Assembly: GCA_002104895.1 (NCBI GenBank)
Contig: MCFG01000122.1
Span: 38,501-102,500, forward strand
Source: Anaeromyces robustus
Lineage: Eukaryota; Neocallimastigomycota; Neocallimastigomycetes; Neocallimastigales; Neocallimastigaceae
Direction of reading: 5' to 3'
Length of the DNA stretch: 64,000 bases
Below the pieces are notes generated by a model, which was not told the DNA's origin, did no database searches, and saw nothing but the letters and a program-made list of their open reading frames with translations. Shown here piece after piece: positions 1 to 11,915 of this stretch. A program made the position numbers and the translations under genes. Numbering within the stretch: position 1 is the stretch's first letter; each line of letters begins with the position of its first letter.

Positions 1-917
1 ATTTTTTTTCCAAATTTTTTTTAGAACCTATATATTTTAATAAGAACTTTTTTTTTTTTTAAAAAAAAAAAACAAAACAAAAAAAAAAAGTCTTAATTTT
101 TATTGTATAAGAAGTAAAATTGTTTTTCAATAAAAGTAAATATAATATATTATTTATTTATTTTTTTTATGTAATTTTATTAAAAAATTTTATTAATAAA
201 TAAATGCAAATTATTAAATGAATAAATATTTAATCTGAATTATGAATAATACATTTCAAGTTCTTAACTTAAAATAGAAAGATAAAATATTGTTAGATCA
301 TTTATTTTTTTAATAATAATAACATTTTTATAAATAATAATAAAGTAAAAACTGAAATTAAAAATGAAATATTAATTTCGTATAATGCATTCTTTTTTTG
401 GAAATTTTACTTATTTTTAATATTTAATCATAATATATATATTTATTAAAATAATAATTATATAAAAATGACTAATAAATTTATATTCATTATTTTTAAA
501 TCTATGTAGGTATTCATTAAGAAACAGTGTTTGTTTAACACTCTTTTTTTTTTTTTATTAATTTATGAAAAAAAAATATAAGAGTAATATATTCGAATAT
601 TCGAGAATTAATAATTTATATATAATTAATATCTGAAATTTATAAAAAATGACATTAACCTATTAAATTTTTTAATTATAATTATATATATTCTAACTAT
701 ATAACTATATTATTATTTTTTTTTAATTTTTTTTCTACATTATATAAAATGTATCTTTGTAATTATGAATTATTTTAAAAAAAGTCAAAATTTATCAAAA
801 TACAATAAAATATCATATAATTAAATCAAAAAAATTATTAAATTAATTCAATAAATAATTAAGATTCAATACTTTTTTTTTTTCCACAATAGTTTTTAAT
901 ATATTATATATATAAAA
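1..917. other. AT-rich intergenic/left-edge spacer
   Basis: No open frame with plausible coding composition is seen on either strand. The stretch is A/T homopolymers and TA-rich sequence, including the 5' flank of the methyltransferase gene that starts at 918. I recognise no promoter element beyond general A/T richness. Confidence 0.7.
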
Positions 918-3375
918 ATGTCAAAACGACCAATTTTGCTTTCCAATAAACCCAGTTCATATAATCTTTCAGGACCAATTTTAATTCAAGATAATCATGA
1001 CAGAGAAATTAATATGTTTGTTTCCAATCTTCCTTCGAATATTACGGAGGTAATATAAAATAAATAATTAATAAATTAAATTAATTTTTAATCACTTAAT
1101 ATTATATAATTTTTAGTATATATATTATTATTGCTTTAATTAAAATTTTATTTTTAATTTTAATAATTTATAATTTATTTATGAAAAATTTATGAATTTA
1201 TAGACAAGATTAGCACAAGAATTTTCCAATACAAAATATAAACATATTAACATATGTTATAATGAATTTACAAACAAACCATTGGGTTATGCTTATGTTA
1301 CTTTTGCCAGTGAAAAAGCAGGTAATTATACTTATATATTATATATATTATATTTTTTTTCTATAAATAGAATTGTATTATTTTTAAAATTTTGAATTAT
1401 AATTTTTAATTTTAGTTTAACTGAAATCTAATAATCGAAATATATATCTATAAATTTTAAATATATTCTTATTATTTAATATTATAATATTAACAGCTAA
1501 AGCTGCTTTTAATGAATTAAATAATAAAATTGAAATTGATGATAGAAGATTAAGATTATTATTACCATTAGGTATATAATTAATGAATATAATAATTTAT
1601 ATATAAATAAAGCATTTATTAAATAAAAAAAAATATTATTGATTTATTATGTTGATATATAATTTTAAATATATAAATATATAATAATAGATATTATGAG
1701 ATCTAGTAATAATCGTTTAACAACAGTTAAAATTCAAGATAATCAAGTTAAAAAAGAACCTATTGCTTCTACAAGTAAATATACAAAGTATGATGGTGTT
1801 TTACTTCATTATTTTAAACAATCATCACCAATATTTGCAAAATTAGATAATTTAAAAGAAAAGGTATATATTTATGCAACTACTTTTTTTTTTTTTTTAT
1901 TTTTTCTTTTATTATTTTTTGTTAAATATTTTTTTATTTGTCATATATATTAATATAATAATAATTTTTAGGCTGCTAGTGATCCAACAATTGATGAACA
2001 TTATAATAATGTAAGAACTCAAGCAAAAAGTGTTCAACCTAATACAGCTAAAACTTTATACAATTTAAATTTAGTAATGTTTAAAGATATGGTAGAAAGT
2101 GTTGATAAACCAATTTTTAATCCCAATACACATTTTCTTGATATATGGTAAAAAATTAAAAATTAAATAAATAAATATATATATATATATTTAATAGTTA
2201 GATGATTCAATGTATTAAAAAAAATAATTTATTTTTCTTATTCTTATTCTTATTTTTATTATTTTTATTATTCTTATTATTATAATTATTATTATTTTCC
2301 TTTTTTTTATTATTACTTTTATAAATATATAAAAATCTTAGTTGTGCACCAGGTGGTTTTACAAATTATATTTTAAATAATTATCCAGAAAGTTCTGGAT
2401 GTGGTATAACACTTCCTCATAGAAATGGTGCATCACCTATGTTTGAAAATAATAATACAGATAGATTTCAATGTTTTTATTGTGATATCAATAAATTAAA
2501 AAGTGGTTTTCAATTAGGAGAAACATTTGATTTGGTTATATTAGATGGTCAAATTAATTGGACAAATAATAATTCTGATTATAGTCAATTTCAAAGAGAA
2601 TCAAAATTACTATTAATTTCACAATTAATTTTAGGTTTAAAGTAAATATTTTAATTTTTTTTGATATGTATTTATTTATATTTAATATAAAAAAAAAGGA
2701 AGAAAAGTAACTAAATTTTAATATATTTATTTTATTTTCATTTCATATCTATTTTTTTTTTTAATTTTTCCTGTTTTTTAATTTTTTTATAATCAAAGTC
2801 ATTTAAAGAATCAAGGAATAATGATTGTAAGACTTTGTAAACCAGAAGAAACCTTTTATTCTACTGTTGTATATATTTTACATTCACTCTTTTTAGAAAT
2901 ACAACTTATTAAACCAGGATCATCAAGAGTTGCAAGATCGTTATTCTATATGATTTGTCGTAATTATGATCCTGTAATACTGGAACCAATATTTGAGGGA
3001 TTGATTAAAATACAAACAGCATTGAAAAATGGTGAAGATGTTGATGATTTTGAGAAATTTATACCAAGTTTTTCAGCAAATACTATTATTAAGGAATTTG
3101 GTGAATCGTTAATAAAATTATATGATCGTTATTGGGAATTTATGTATACTACACTTTCAGATTCATTTAATAGGTAATTTAAAGTTCCTTTTATTATTAC
3201 TATTATTATTATAAAGAAATATAATTGAAATATTATCAATTAATTAATTTATATATTATATATTATTATTATTAATGTAAATTATTAAATAAAAATTTTA
3301 TTTTTTACATATTTTAATGTATTTATTTATTTATTTTTTATATTAATAAATAGAGTCTTGAAGAAAAGAGGATAA
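918..3375 (+). CDS. RRM plus FtsJ-like (RrmJ-type) RNA methyltransferase, 8 exons
   Basis: Spliced protein of about 456 aa. Exons: 918-1049, 1204-1321, 1497-1571, 1691-1863, 1972-2147, 2342-2641, 2799-3173, 3354-3375; all introns are GT-AG and the frame closes. Residues about 30-105 form a divergent RNA recognition motif (MFVSNLP near the start, GYAYVTFAS as the RNP1-like strand). From about residue 200 a Rossmann-type SAM methyltransferase follows: FLDICCAPGGFTNYIL is the FtsJ SAM-binding motif, FDLVILDG supplies the acidic residue and IMIVRLCKPEE the Lys-containing strand. FtsJ enzymes 2'-O-methylate rRNA, tRNA or mRNA caps; the RNA substrate here cannot be told. If the last intron is not removed, the protein stops at 3177, two or three residues after the shared end. 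The ATG at 918 is preceded by AAAA and opens the RRM frame. Confidence 0.85.
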
Positions 3376-4017
3376 AATTTAATAATCAATTATTATTATT
3401 CATATATTTTAATTATGTAAAAAAGTAACATATTAATAATAATATTATATATATAATAAAATAAAAATAAAATAAAAATAAAAAAAAAAAAATAAAAAAA
3501 AAAATAAATTATCTCAATTTTTTATTAATAAAAAAAAAAATTAAATAAAAAAAAAAATTCAAAATATATTATATTTATTATAACTAAATTATGTACTTTA
3601 ACTTATTTTTTAAATGTTCTTTTTTTATTTATTTTTATTTTTATTTTTTTCTATTTTTGAAATAAAAGATTTTATAAATACTTTTCTTTTTAACTTTATA
3701 TTATTTTATTTTGATTCAAATTAAAATTAAATCTTGATTGGATAAAAAATTTAAATTATTATAGAATTTTAATTTACACTTTACTTAATTTATTGATTTT
3801 ATAATAAAATTTGTTTTTTATTTTATTTTATTTTATTATTTTTTTTTTTTTTTTAAAAAATAATTATTATTAATTTTTTTTTATTTTTATTTTCAAGTTG
3901 AAATTAAATTTGAAATTTTAAAAAAAAATTTTTTTTAAAATCATTTAATAGATTTCAACAAATTTTAAAATTCTTTAAAAATCAATTTATATATATTAAA
4001 TTTATAATAAAAACAAA
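3376..4017. other. Intergenic spacer between two + genes
   Basis: About 640 bp of A/T homopolymer-rich sequence holding the 3' flank of the methyltransferase gene and the 5' flank of ELP4. No RNA gene or ORF is supported. Confidence 0.7.
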
Positions 4018-6100
4018 ATGAATTCTTCTTTTAGAAAAAAAATAAATTCAAATCAGGTTCAACCTATTGCAACAAAAATTTCTTCATATACAAGCCAATT
4101 ATTAGTTTCTTCTGGAATTCCTTCATATGATGATATCCTTTTTCTTTTTTTCAATTTTTGTTTTATTTTATTATTATTTTTAAATAGAAATAAAGCATAA
4201 TAATATAAATTTTTAACACTCCTAAAATTATAATATAAATTATATTTAAATAATAAAATATGATATAATAATTAAATGAATTTATGAAAAAAAAAAGTAT
4301 TACCTTTAACTATTATATTGTGATTTTATTGTGCAAAAAATAATATAATAATAATTTTATATATTATTGTAAAATCAATTTTTGTTTTTATTTAATTTCT
4401 TTTTATTTAATTAAAAAAAAATACATCTATTAGGAGGTGGTGTTCCTGTAGGTTCTTTAACTATGATAAAAAAAGACCGTTACACTACATATGCTGATCT
4501 TTTTGGTAAATATTTTATTTCACAAGGTTTAGTTTCAAATCAAGATGTACTTGTAATATCAGCTGATAATAATCCTGAAAATATTATTAATAATTTAATG
4601 GGAGTTATTGAAGGTAAATCAGCGAGTATAATTGAAAAAGAAAGTGATGAAGAATTAAATGATAATAATGATAATGATGATAAAGAAGTTCAACCAAAAA
4701 AGAAAGGTGTACGTTTTGCAGAAGATGATAAACCAGTAGTTAAAAAAAAAAGAGTTATGTTTAGTGAAGATACAGTTGAACCAACTTCAAAGAGACCTAT
4801 TCAAAAAAAAAGTGAATTAAAAATTGCATGGAGATATGAAAAATTACCAAAATTTAATGATAATAATAAAAACTGTAAATATATATATATTATTATTTAA
4901 AAGAATAATAAAATTTAAATATTTTTAAATATTTTAAAATATAATTAAATAAATATATTTATTATTTATATATAAATTTTCTATATAATTTCTTTTTTTT
5001 TTTTTTTTTATTAAAAAAAAAAATGAAATATTTTTTATTTAAATTTTCAAGATGCCCCAAATTCATTTTGTAGTTATTTCGATCTTACTAAAACTTTAGA
5101 TCCAGAATTTATTAAATCAAAACAAGAAAATATAACATTAATAAATATAAGAGATTGGGATCAAAATGATGATATTTATACCAAATTATACAATATTATC
5201 GAAGATAAATTAAAATCTGATAAATATACGTAAGGAATATAATTAGTTATTTTATTATTGTAGAGAAAAAAAATTTTTTTTTGACTTTTAATAATATTTT
5301 TATTAATTCTTTTAAATAGTAAGGACAATAATACCAAAACAAAATCAGTATTAAGAATATTGATTGATTCTTTTGATTCTCCATTTTGGAATTTAAGCAA
5401 TACAAATAATAATTATAGTGTAATTATTTTGAAATAATTGAAATAATAATAATAATAAAAATAATATATATATTTCAAAAAACTTAAAATTTCAATAATA
5501 CTAAATTTAATAATTTAAATTTATATTTATAAAGCAAAAATATATTTTTTTACATAAATTAAAAATCCTTTTAAGAAATACATATTCAATTTGTATGTTT
5601 ACTATACCTTCATACATATATAATGATTCCCGTGATAATTACATTTCATCACATATAAGAAGATTAGAACATACATGCGATTGTGTAATAAGAATTGATT
5701 CTTTTGAAGGTAAACTATTCTATTTCAATAAAAGAAAAAAAATATATTCTTTATAACTCTTTTTTTTTATTATTATTATTATTCATATTAAAAATAATTA
5801 TTAATTCTTTTATAATATATGAATAAAAAATAAAAAGGTATGGAAAATCCTTTATCTAAAGATATCACACAAGATTTTCAAGGTTTCTTCCATGTTATTA
5901 AATTACCTTGTATTAATTCACTTGTTAGTGGTATAAAGATGTCTGAAACAACACTTCATAACTTAGCATTTAAATGTAGAAGAAAGAAGTTTTGTATTGA
6001 AACCTTTAATCTTCCACCAGAAATGGAAGAAACTGACCAAAGGGAAGGTGGAACATACATTAAATCATGTTCTACTGTTAAATCAAAACTTGATTTTTAA
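4018..6100 (+). CDS. ELP4: Elongator complex protein 4 (PAXNEB family), 6 exons
   Basis: Spliced protein of about 426 aa. Exons: 4018-4132, 4425-4874, 5052-5229, 5320-5419, 5535-5709, 5838-6100. ELP4 belongs to the Elp4-6 RecA-like ring of Elongator, which modifies wobble uridines of tRNA in the cytoplasm. Family signatures in order: SSGIPSYDDLLGGGVPVGSL (about residues 31-50), KKDRYTTYADLFGKYFISQG, DVLVISADNNPEN, the LRNTYSICMFTIPSYIY strand, RRLEHTCDCVIRIDSFEG, and a C-terminal block with FQGFFHVIKLPCINSL and FKCRRKKFCIETFNLPPE. Intron 1 (4133-4424) has no usable GT-AG solution but fits a U12-type AT-AC intron; it is listed separately. A disordered acidic/basic insertion at residues about 110-165 carries two similar KKxxVxFxED motifs. 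The other introns are GT-AG. Confidence 0.93.
4133..4424 (+). other. Putative U12-type AT-AC intron in ELP4
   Basis: The intron begins ATATCCTTTTTC, an exact match to the minor-spliceosome 5' splice-site consensus, and ends in TAC. Removing it splits an Asp codon (g|at) and restores the conserved SYDDLLGGGVPVG core of ELP4. A branch-site-like TTATTTAAT lies at 4403-4411, with its A 14 bases from the 3' end, a U12-typical distance; it matches TTCCTTAAY at 7 of 9 positions. No GT-AG pair in the interval gives the conserved protein. Not tested by cDNA. Confidence 0.8.
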
Positions 6101-7717
6101 TTTTAAAATTATATTTAATATGATAAAAATTATTTATTTTAATATATTTATTTTACCCATTTTTCGTAATATAAATAAATAATAACTATATCAAATTTCA
6201 AATATCATTCATACATTCAATCAATAATAATATATAATTTATTTATTATATTTTTCTTGTTATATATTAATATTTTATTTAATTAATTAATTAATTATTT
6301 ATTTATTTATTTTATAGAACATAAAAATAATAAAAGTATTAAATTAGAATAGAATTCAATAACAAAAAGAATATTTTCTATATATATAATTTTAAAATTA
6401 GCAATTTAAATAATAAATGTATTTCATGTTTTTTTTTTCTATTTTTTTTATATATATTTATATTATATATAAATTATAATAAAGTTTTTATTATTTATAT
6501 TATTGTATATAACATATTTTAATAAAATTGTAGATTAAAAATTTATTTATTTTGTTTTATTAATTTATTAAATTTTTATTTCTTTGAAATGATTTCATAT
6601 ATTAATCTAATTTATTTTTAATTTAAAATAAATACATTTATAATATATGTAAATCCAATATTAAATAATAAAAACTATACAAATATAATATATAAATCAT
6701 TTTTTTTTTTTTTTTATTTATGTATATAAATTTTCTTATATTTTTTTTTTCTTAATACAAAATAACAATAAATAAAATTATATAAAAAAGTTAAAACTAT
6801 TTTTATTATCAGATTTACATTAAAGTCCTTGAACCTCATATAATAAAGTAAAAAGAAAAAAAAAACTTATATATTATTACATTCATTTAAAAAATTATTA
6901 ACTATTAGGAATACATAAATACGAAATGTTTATTATTTGCTACTTTAAAATATATATATATATATATAATAATATATATATAAACAAGAACAATATTCAA
7001 TATATAACATTATAATAATACAATAATATCTCGAAATAAATAAATAAAAAAGATTATATTCATAGTTAATTTTATTATTTATAAAATAATGAATAAAGTA
7101 ACAATAATAATATGAAAAATTTACAGTGGTATATATATATAAAAATAAAATATCAAAAAAATTGTAAATAAATAATAATAAACTAAATATAGTAAAGAAA
7201 TCATTCATTATAAACCTAAGTTGAATTCTATATTTAACCCCTTTTAAATATGATATATTGATTATAAATCATTAAATGCTTTATAATTGAAGTTTTGAAT
7301 ATATATATAAACAAATATAATAACATTATGGATATCAATTGAATTTATAATTCTACTTATATATAATGATACAGATTTTATTTTTTTCATAACAATATAA
7401 ACAATGTGATTAATTTAAAAAAGAAAAATAAAGAAAAATAAAGAAAATATATAAATAATAAATAAAATTAATTCATATTTAATCATTTGCAAGAAATTGA
7501 ATTGAAATTTTTTTATAATAAAGAATAGTAATAGTAATAAATAACAACTCCAAGTTGAATATGATTAATAAATAAAGTTTATTAAACAATTATAATATGA
7601 ATATATTAATTTAATTAAAAAAAAAAAAAGCATTATTTTTACTTTCTTTCAAAATTAACAATAATAATATTAATTATATGTATATATATATTTAATTATT
7701 TATAGTCGATAATAAAA
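6101..7717. other. AT-rich intergenic spacer
   Basis: About 1.6 kb of A/T-rich sequence with TA dinucleotide runs, for example 6950-6985. Short open frames here translate to Tyr/Ile/Phe-rich low-complexity peptides and are not credible genes. Confidence 0.7.
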
Positions 7718-9398
7718 ATGATTAACGCTGGAACTACCACTGAACCATTAAAAAGCGATGAAAATATTTGGTTCAAAATTTTAAATAGCATTTCTTCTTC
7801 TAAAGTTACTCAACGCAAAAATTTATTAATTTTAGGTAATTATTATGTTTATATTTATTTATAATATTTATAAGTAAAATTATAAATTTAAATAATATAT
7901 TAGGTTTTATATATATATATATATATATCCAATATAAAATATTATTATCATTAAAACAAAATGTTTACAAATTTTAAAATTAAATAACAGGTGATGAAAA
8001 CAGTGGTAAATCAACTATTATTAATGAAATTGCTAATAGACATCCAACTGAAGATAACAGTAGAATACCTAAATACGCTTTAAGTTATACCTATATAGAT
8101 ATTAATGAAGAAGAAGGTATTAAAAAAAAGTTTTTTTTTCAAAATATTTATTTATATAAATAATAAATATTAATATATTATTTTTTTTTATAATAATTAT
8201 TATGATGGTTATTAATATTATATTTTTTATGTATACTTTATCTATATATTTATTATTATTATATTTATTATTATTATATTTATTATTTTTATTTTTAATA
8301 TTATATTTATTATTATATATATTATTTTTTTATCTTTGTGTTTATTTATCCTTATTATTGTTTATAAAAGACACTGTCGCCCATGTTGGTTTATATCGTT
8401 TATCTGGAAATTCTACATATAAATCATTAATTCCATATGCATTAACTGAAGAAACAATTGGTAATTCAGTTGCTATTATATCACTTTCCTGGGAAAATCC
8501 ATCAGATTTCTTAAAATCATTAGAAAAATGGTTAGATATTCTTGAAGATGAAATAAAAAAGAGTATATCGAGTGATTTATTAAAGGAACTTCAAAATAAA
8601 AGTAAACTAATTAATTAATTAATATATACATATATATATAATAATAATAATAAAACTATATGATATAATAAATATGAATATAATAAAAATATTAATTTAA
8701 TTCTTTTTTTCATAAAATATTAAATATTTATATATTATATCACACATTATATAAATAATATTATTTATTATTATTTTCAAATAAATAAACAATAATAACC
8801 ATTATAAAAAATAATTAATAGTTGAAAGAAGTATTCACGAATACAAAGATCCAAATAATAATGATTCTTCTAAAATGGAATTAAATATTGATTCTTCTGA
8901 ATTAAATGAAATTAATATACCACTTCCAGAAGGATGCCTTTTAAAAAATTTAGGTATTCCAATTATTATTGTTTGTACAAAGGTAATATATTTTTTATAT
9001 TAACTATTTTTTTTATCAAATATTATTTCCTAAAATAATTTTATATTTAATATTATAATTATTTATATATATATATAATTAATATAAATTTACATAATAT
9101 ATCTAAACATTATAAATAAATATATATATATAAAGTGTGATTTAATTGAAGAATTAGAAAACAAAAATAAAAACTTTAATGATGAAAAATTTGATTATAT
9201 TCAACAAGTTTTAAGAACAGTTTGTTTACAATGTAAATATATATTATATTATTAAGAATAATAATACAATTATAATATTATTTAATTTATTTATATATAT
9301 ATTATATGTTTATAATATATTTAAAATTAAAATTATTATTATTAATACTTAATAATAATTTATATATTAATTAATATAAATTTTTTTTTAAACATTAA

Positions 9399-9438
<40 letters not shown>

Positions 9439-9782
9439 TAAATAGATGGCGCATCATTAATATATGTTACAACTAAAAATCCAAGTACATTTGACATGTT
9501 AGATTCATATTTATTAAGTCTCTTTTTCAACGAAAAGAATTCAAATTTATCAAAATCTTTATTAAAGAGTTTTGAATTTGATGAACCAGCACAATATATA
9601 GATAAAAAATCAGTATTTATTCCATCAGGATGGGATAGTAAAGGTAGAATTAACTTATTAAATGAAGAATTTGATGGTATTATAAATAGAAGTGATTATG
9701 AAAAGATTATTTATTCAACTGGATACGATGCTGTAAGTTTTTTTTTTTTTTTTTAAAAAAAAAAAATAATAATAAAAATAAA

Positions 9783-9880
<98 letters not shown>

Positions 9881-10825
9881 TAAAAATAATAATAATAATA
9901 ATAATTTATTATAATTTATTAAATATATATTTATTATAATATTATTATTTAAATAATATATTAGCCATCTGCTATGGAAACAATATTAACCGCTCTAGAT
10001 GATCAAACTTTCTTACAAAATCATTTAGAAGATTTCCAAGAAAATTCAATAAAAGATACAAAGTTTATATTAAACGAAAAGGGAGATACACACTCTATTA
10101 CTACTACCTCACCTACCAGAAGATATTCTACTTCAAGAAGCTCATCATTCTCTATAAGTGATAATAAATATAATATTAATGTATTAAATAGATTAAAGGT
10201 AAAAATAATTAATAATAAAAGTTTTTTTTATATTCATAATATATATATATTTATATTATTAATATATACTTATATAATATATATATATATATATTTATTT
10301 ATTTAATATTTTATTATTATAAAATAAAAAAATAAAAAAAAATTTTTTTTTTCTTTTTTATAACATTTTATAAATTAATATTTATATTATTATTATTATT
10401 ATAATTATAATTATAGGAAAGTACAGCATCAAATCAATCTTATACTCCTAAAAGAAAAGATAAACTTCCTAGAACTCTTTCTGAAACAGCTGTAATTATT
10501 TATTATTATTATTATTATTAATATTATTATTATTAGGATTATTTTAATAATTATTTATCAATCTTTTTAAAATAATGTGATACATTATATAAAAAAAATT
10601 TTTTTATTAATAAAATATCTTATATATATATATAATGTATATTTAATATTTTTTTTAAATTAGGATGTTGATGCATTAATTAGAAATTCATCATTAAAGT
10701 CATCTACAATGTCTGAAGCATTACAAGATTCAGGTGCATTAAAGAATTTCTTTGATAGTTTAATAAATAAAAAGGGAACAACTAGTAGTAATACAGGTTC
10801 ATCATCACCAACCACTCAAAATTAA
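7718..10825 (+). CDS. Cytoplasmic dynein light intermediate chain, 9 exons
   Basis: Spliced protein of about 496 aa. Exons: 7718-7835, 7991-8116, 8371-8601, 8822-8982, 9136-9232, 9446-9732, 9965-10198, 10417-10491, 10664-10825; all introns GT-AG and the frame closes. The N-terminal two thirds is the Ras-like LIC domain: a P-loop GDENSGKS at residues 40-47, YALSYTYIDI, then DTVAHVGLYRLSG and the strand IPIIIVCTKCDLIEEL, which resembles a G-protein NKxD motif. LIC subunits bind the dynein heavy chain and link the motor to cargo adaptors. The Ser/Thr-rich C-terminal tail holds GALKNFFDSLINKKG at about 467-481, closely matching the adaptor-binding helix of animal LIC1 (LxNFFNSLLxKK). Intron 6 carries a TAA/AAT microsatellite. 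The ATG at 7718 is preceded by AAAA. Confidence 0.92.
9765..9905 (+). repeat. AAT/TAA microsatellite in dynein LIC intron
   Basis: Imperfect AAT/TAA trinucleotide array with some ATG variants inside the intron spanning 9733-9964. No coding role; its length probably varies. Confidence 0.9.
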
Positions 10826-10976
10826 TTAAAACTATAAATAAATATAAAAAAAAAATTTTTTTTTTTTTATTATTCTATAAATAAATTATAAATCAATCAA
10901 TCAATCAATCAATAATAATAATAATAATAAAATAATAAAATAATAATAATAAAGAATCTTTTTTTTTTTTTTTTTA

Positions 10977-11023
<47 letters not shown>

Positions 11024-11364
11024 AAGGACAAAAAATAAATATAATATTTAAATTTTTATTTATTATTACATTTTGTAAATTAATGTATTTAGATATGTTA
11101 AATAATATTTTATTTATATTATTTCTTTTTTATTTTTTATTTTATTTTGTTTTATTTTATTTTAATGTTTCCTACTTATTATACAATATAATAAAGGGGA
11201 AAAAATAATAGAATAAAATAAAATAAAAATAAAATAATAAAAGTAAAATAAAAAATATTAATTATAATATAGTGATAATAAATAAAATTAAAAAAAAAAA
11301 TTAATTTATATATATAAAAATATTAAAATAATATATAAAGAATAATAAAAATAAAAATAAAAAT

Positions 11365-11406
<42 letters not shown>

Positions 11407-11915
11407 AATTAAATAAAATATAAGATAAATAAATAAATAAACAAATAAACAAATAAAAAATAAAAAATAATAAAAAATAAAAAAAAAAAATTATAATCTA
11501 ATAATAATAATAATAATAATAATCTAATATATATAGATATACACATAAATACAAAGTACAAAGTAAAGATAATAATATTCTATAAAAAAAAATAATAATA
11601 ATAATTTTTTATTCTTTCAATTTTTTCTTTATCTTATTGTTAATATGTATATATTTTTATTATATTTTATTATATTTTATTTTATTTTATTTTATTTTAT
11701 TTTATTTCATTTTATTTTATTTAATTATTTATTTATTATATATATTATATATTATATATTTTTAACTTTTAAATTAATATTTACTATATTAAAAAAATAA
11801 AAGAAAAAAAAACTTTTAATAAATAATTTTTTTTTTGTTTTTTCTTTTACTATAATTCTATAATACTTTTTTTTTTTTTTTTTCATATTTTTTTTTATTT
11901 TATTTTTATTTTAAT
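10826..11915. other. Convergent intergenic spacer with long poly(A) runs
   Basis: Lies between the 3' ends of the dynein gene (+) and the secreted protein (-). It contains a poly(T)-poly(A) pair around 10959-11021, TTTTA-type repeats at 11675-11715 and TAA arrays. No gene seen. Confidence 0.7.

Noticed and set aside
4018-4200. ELP4 exon 1 reading through to a stop at 4198 as a separate 60-aa protein
   Set aside because: The conserved SSGIPSYDD sequence continues in the exon at 4425 after removal of the AT-AC intron; the read-through part is poly-Phe/Leu.
6945-8618. Hydrophobic Tyr/Ile/Leu-rich frames resembling membrane proteins (6945-7208 and the 5' half of 8202-8618)
   Set aside because: Composition follows TA-rich DNA; the second is intron sequence running into a real dynein LIC exon at 8371.
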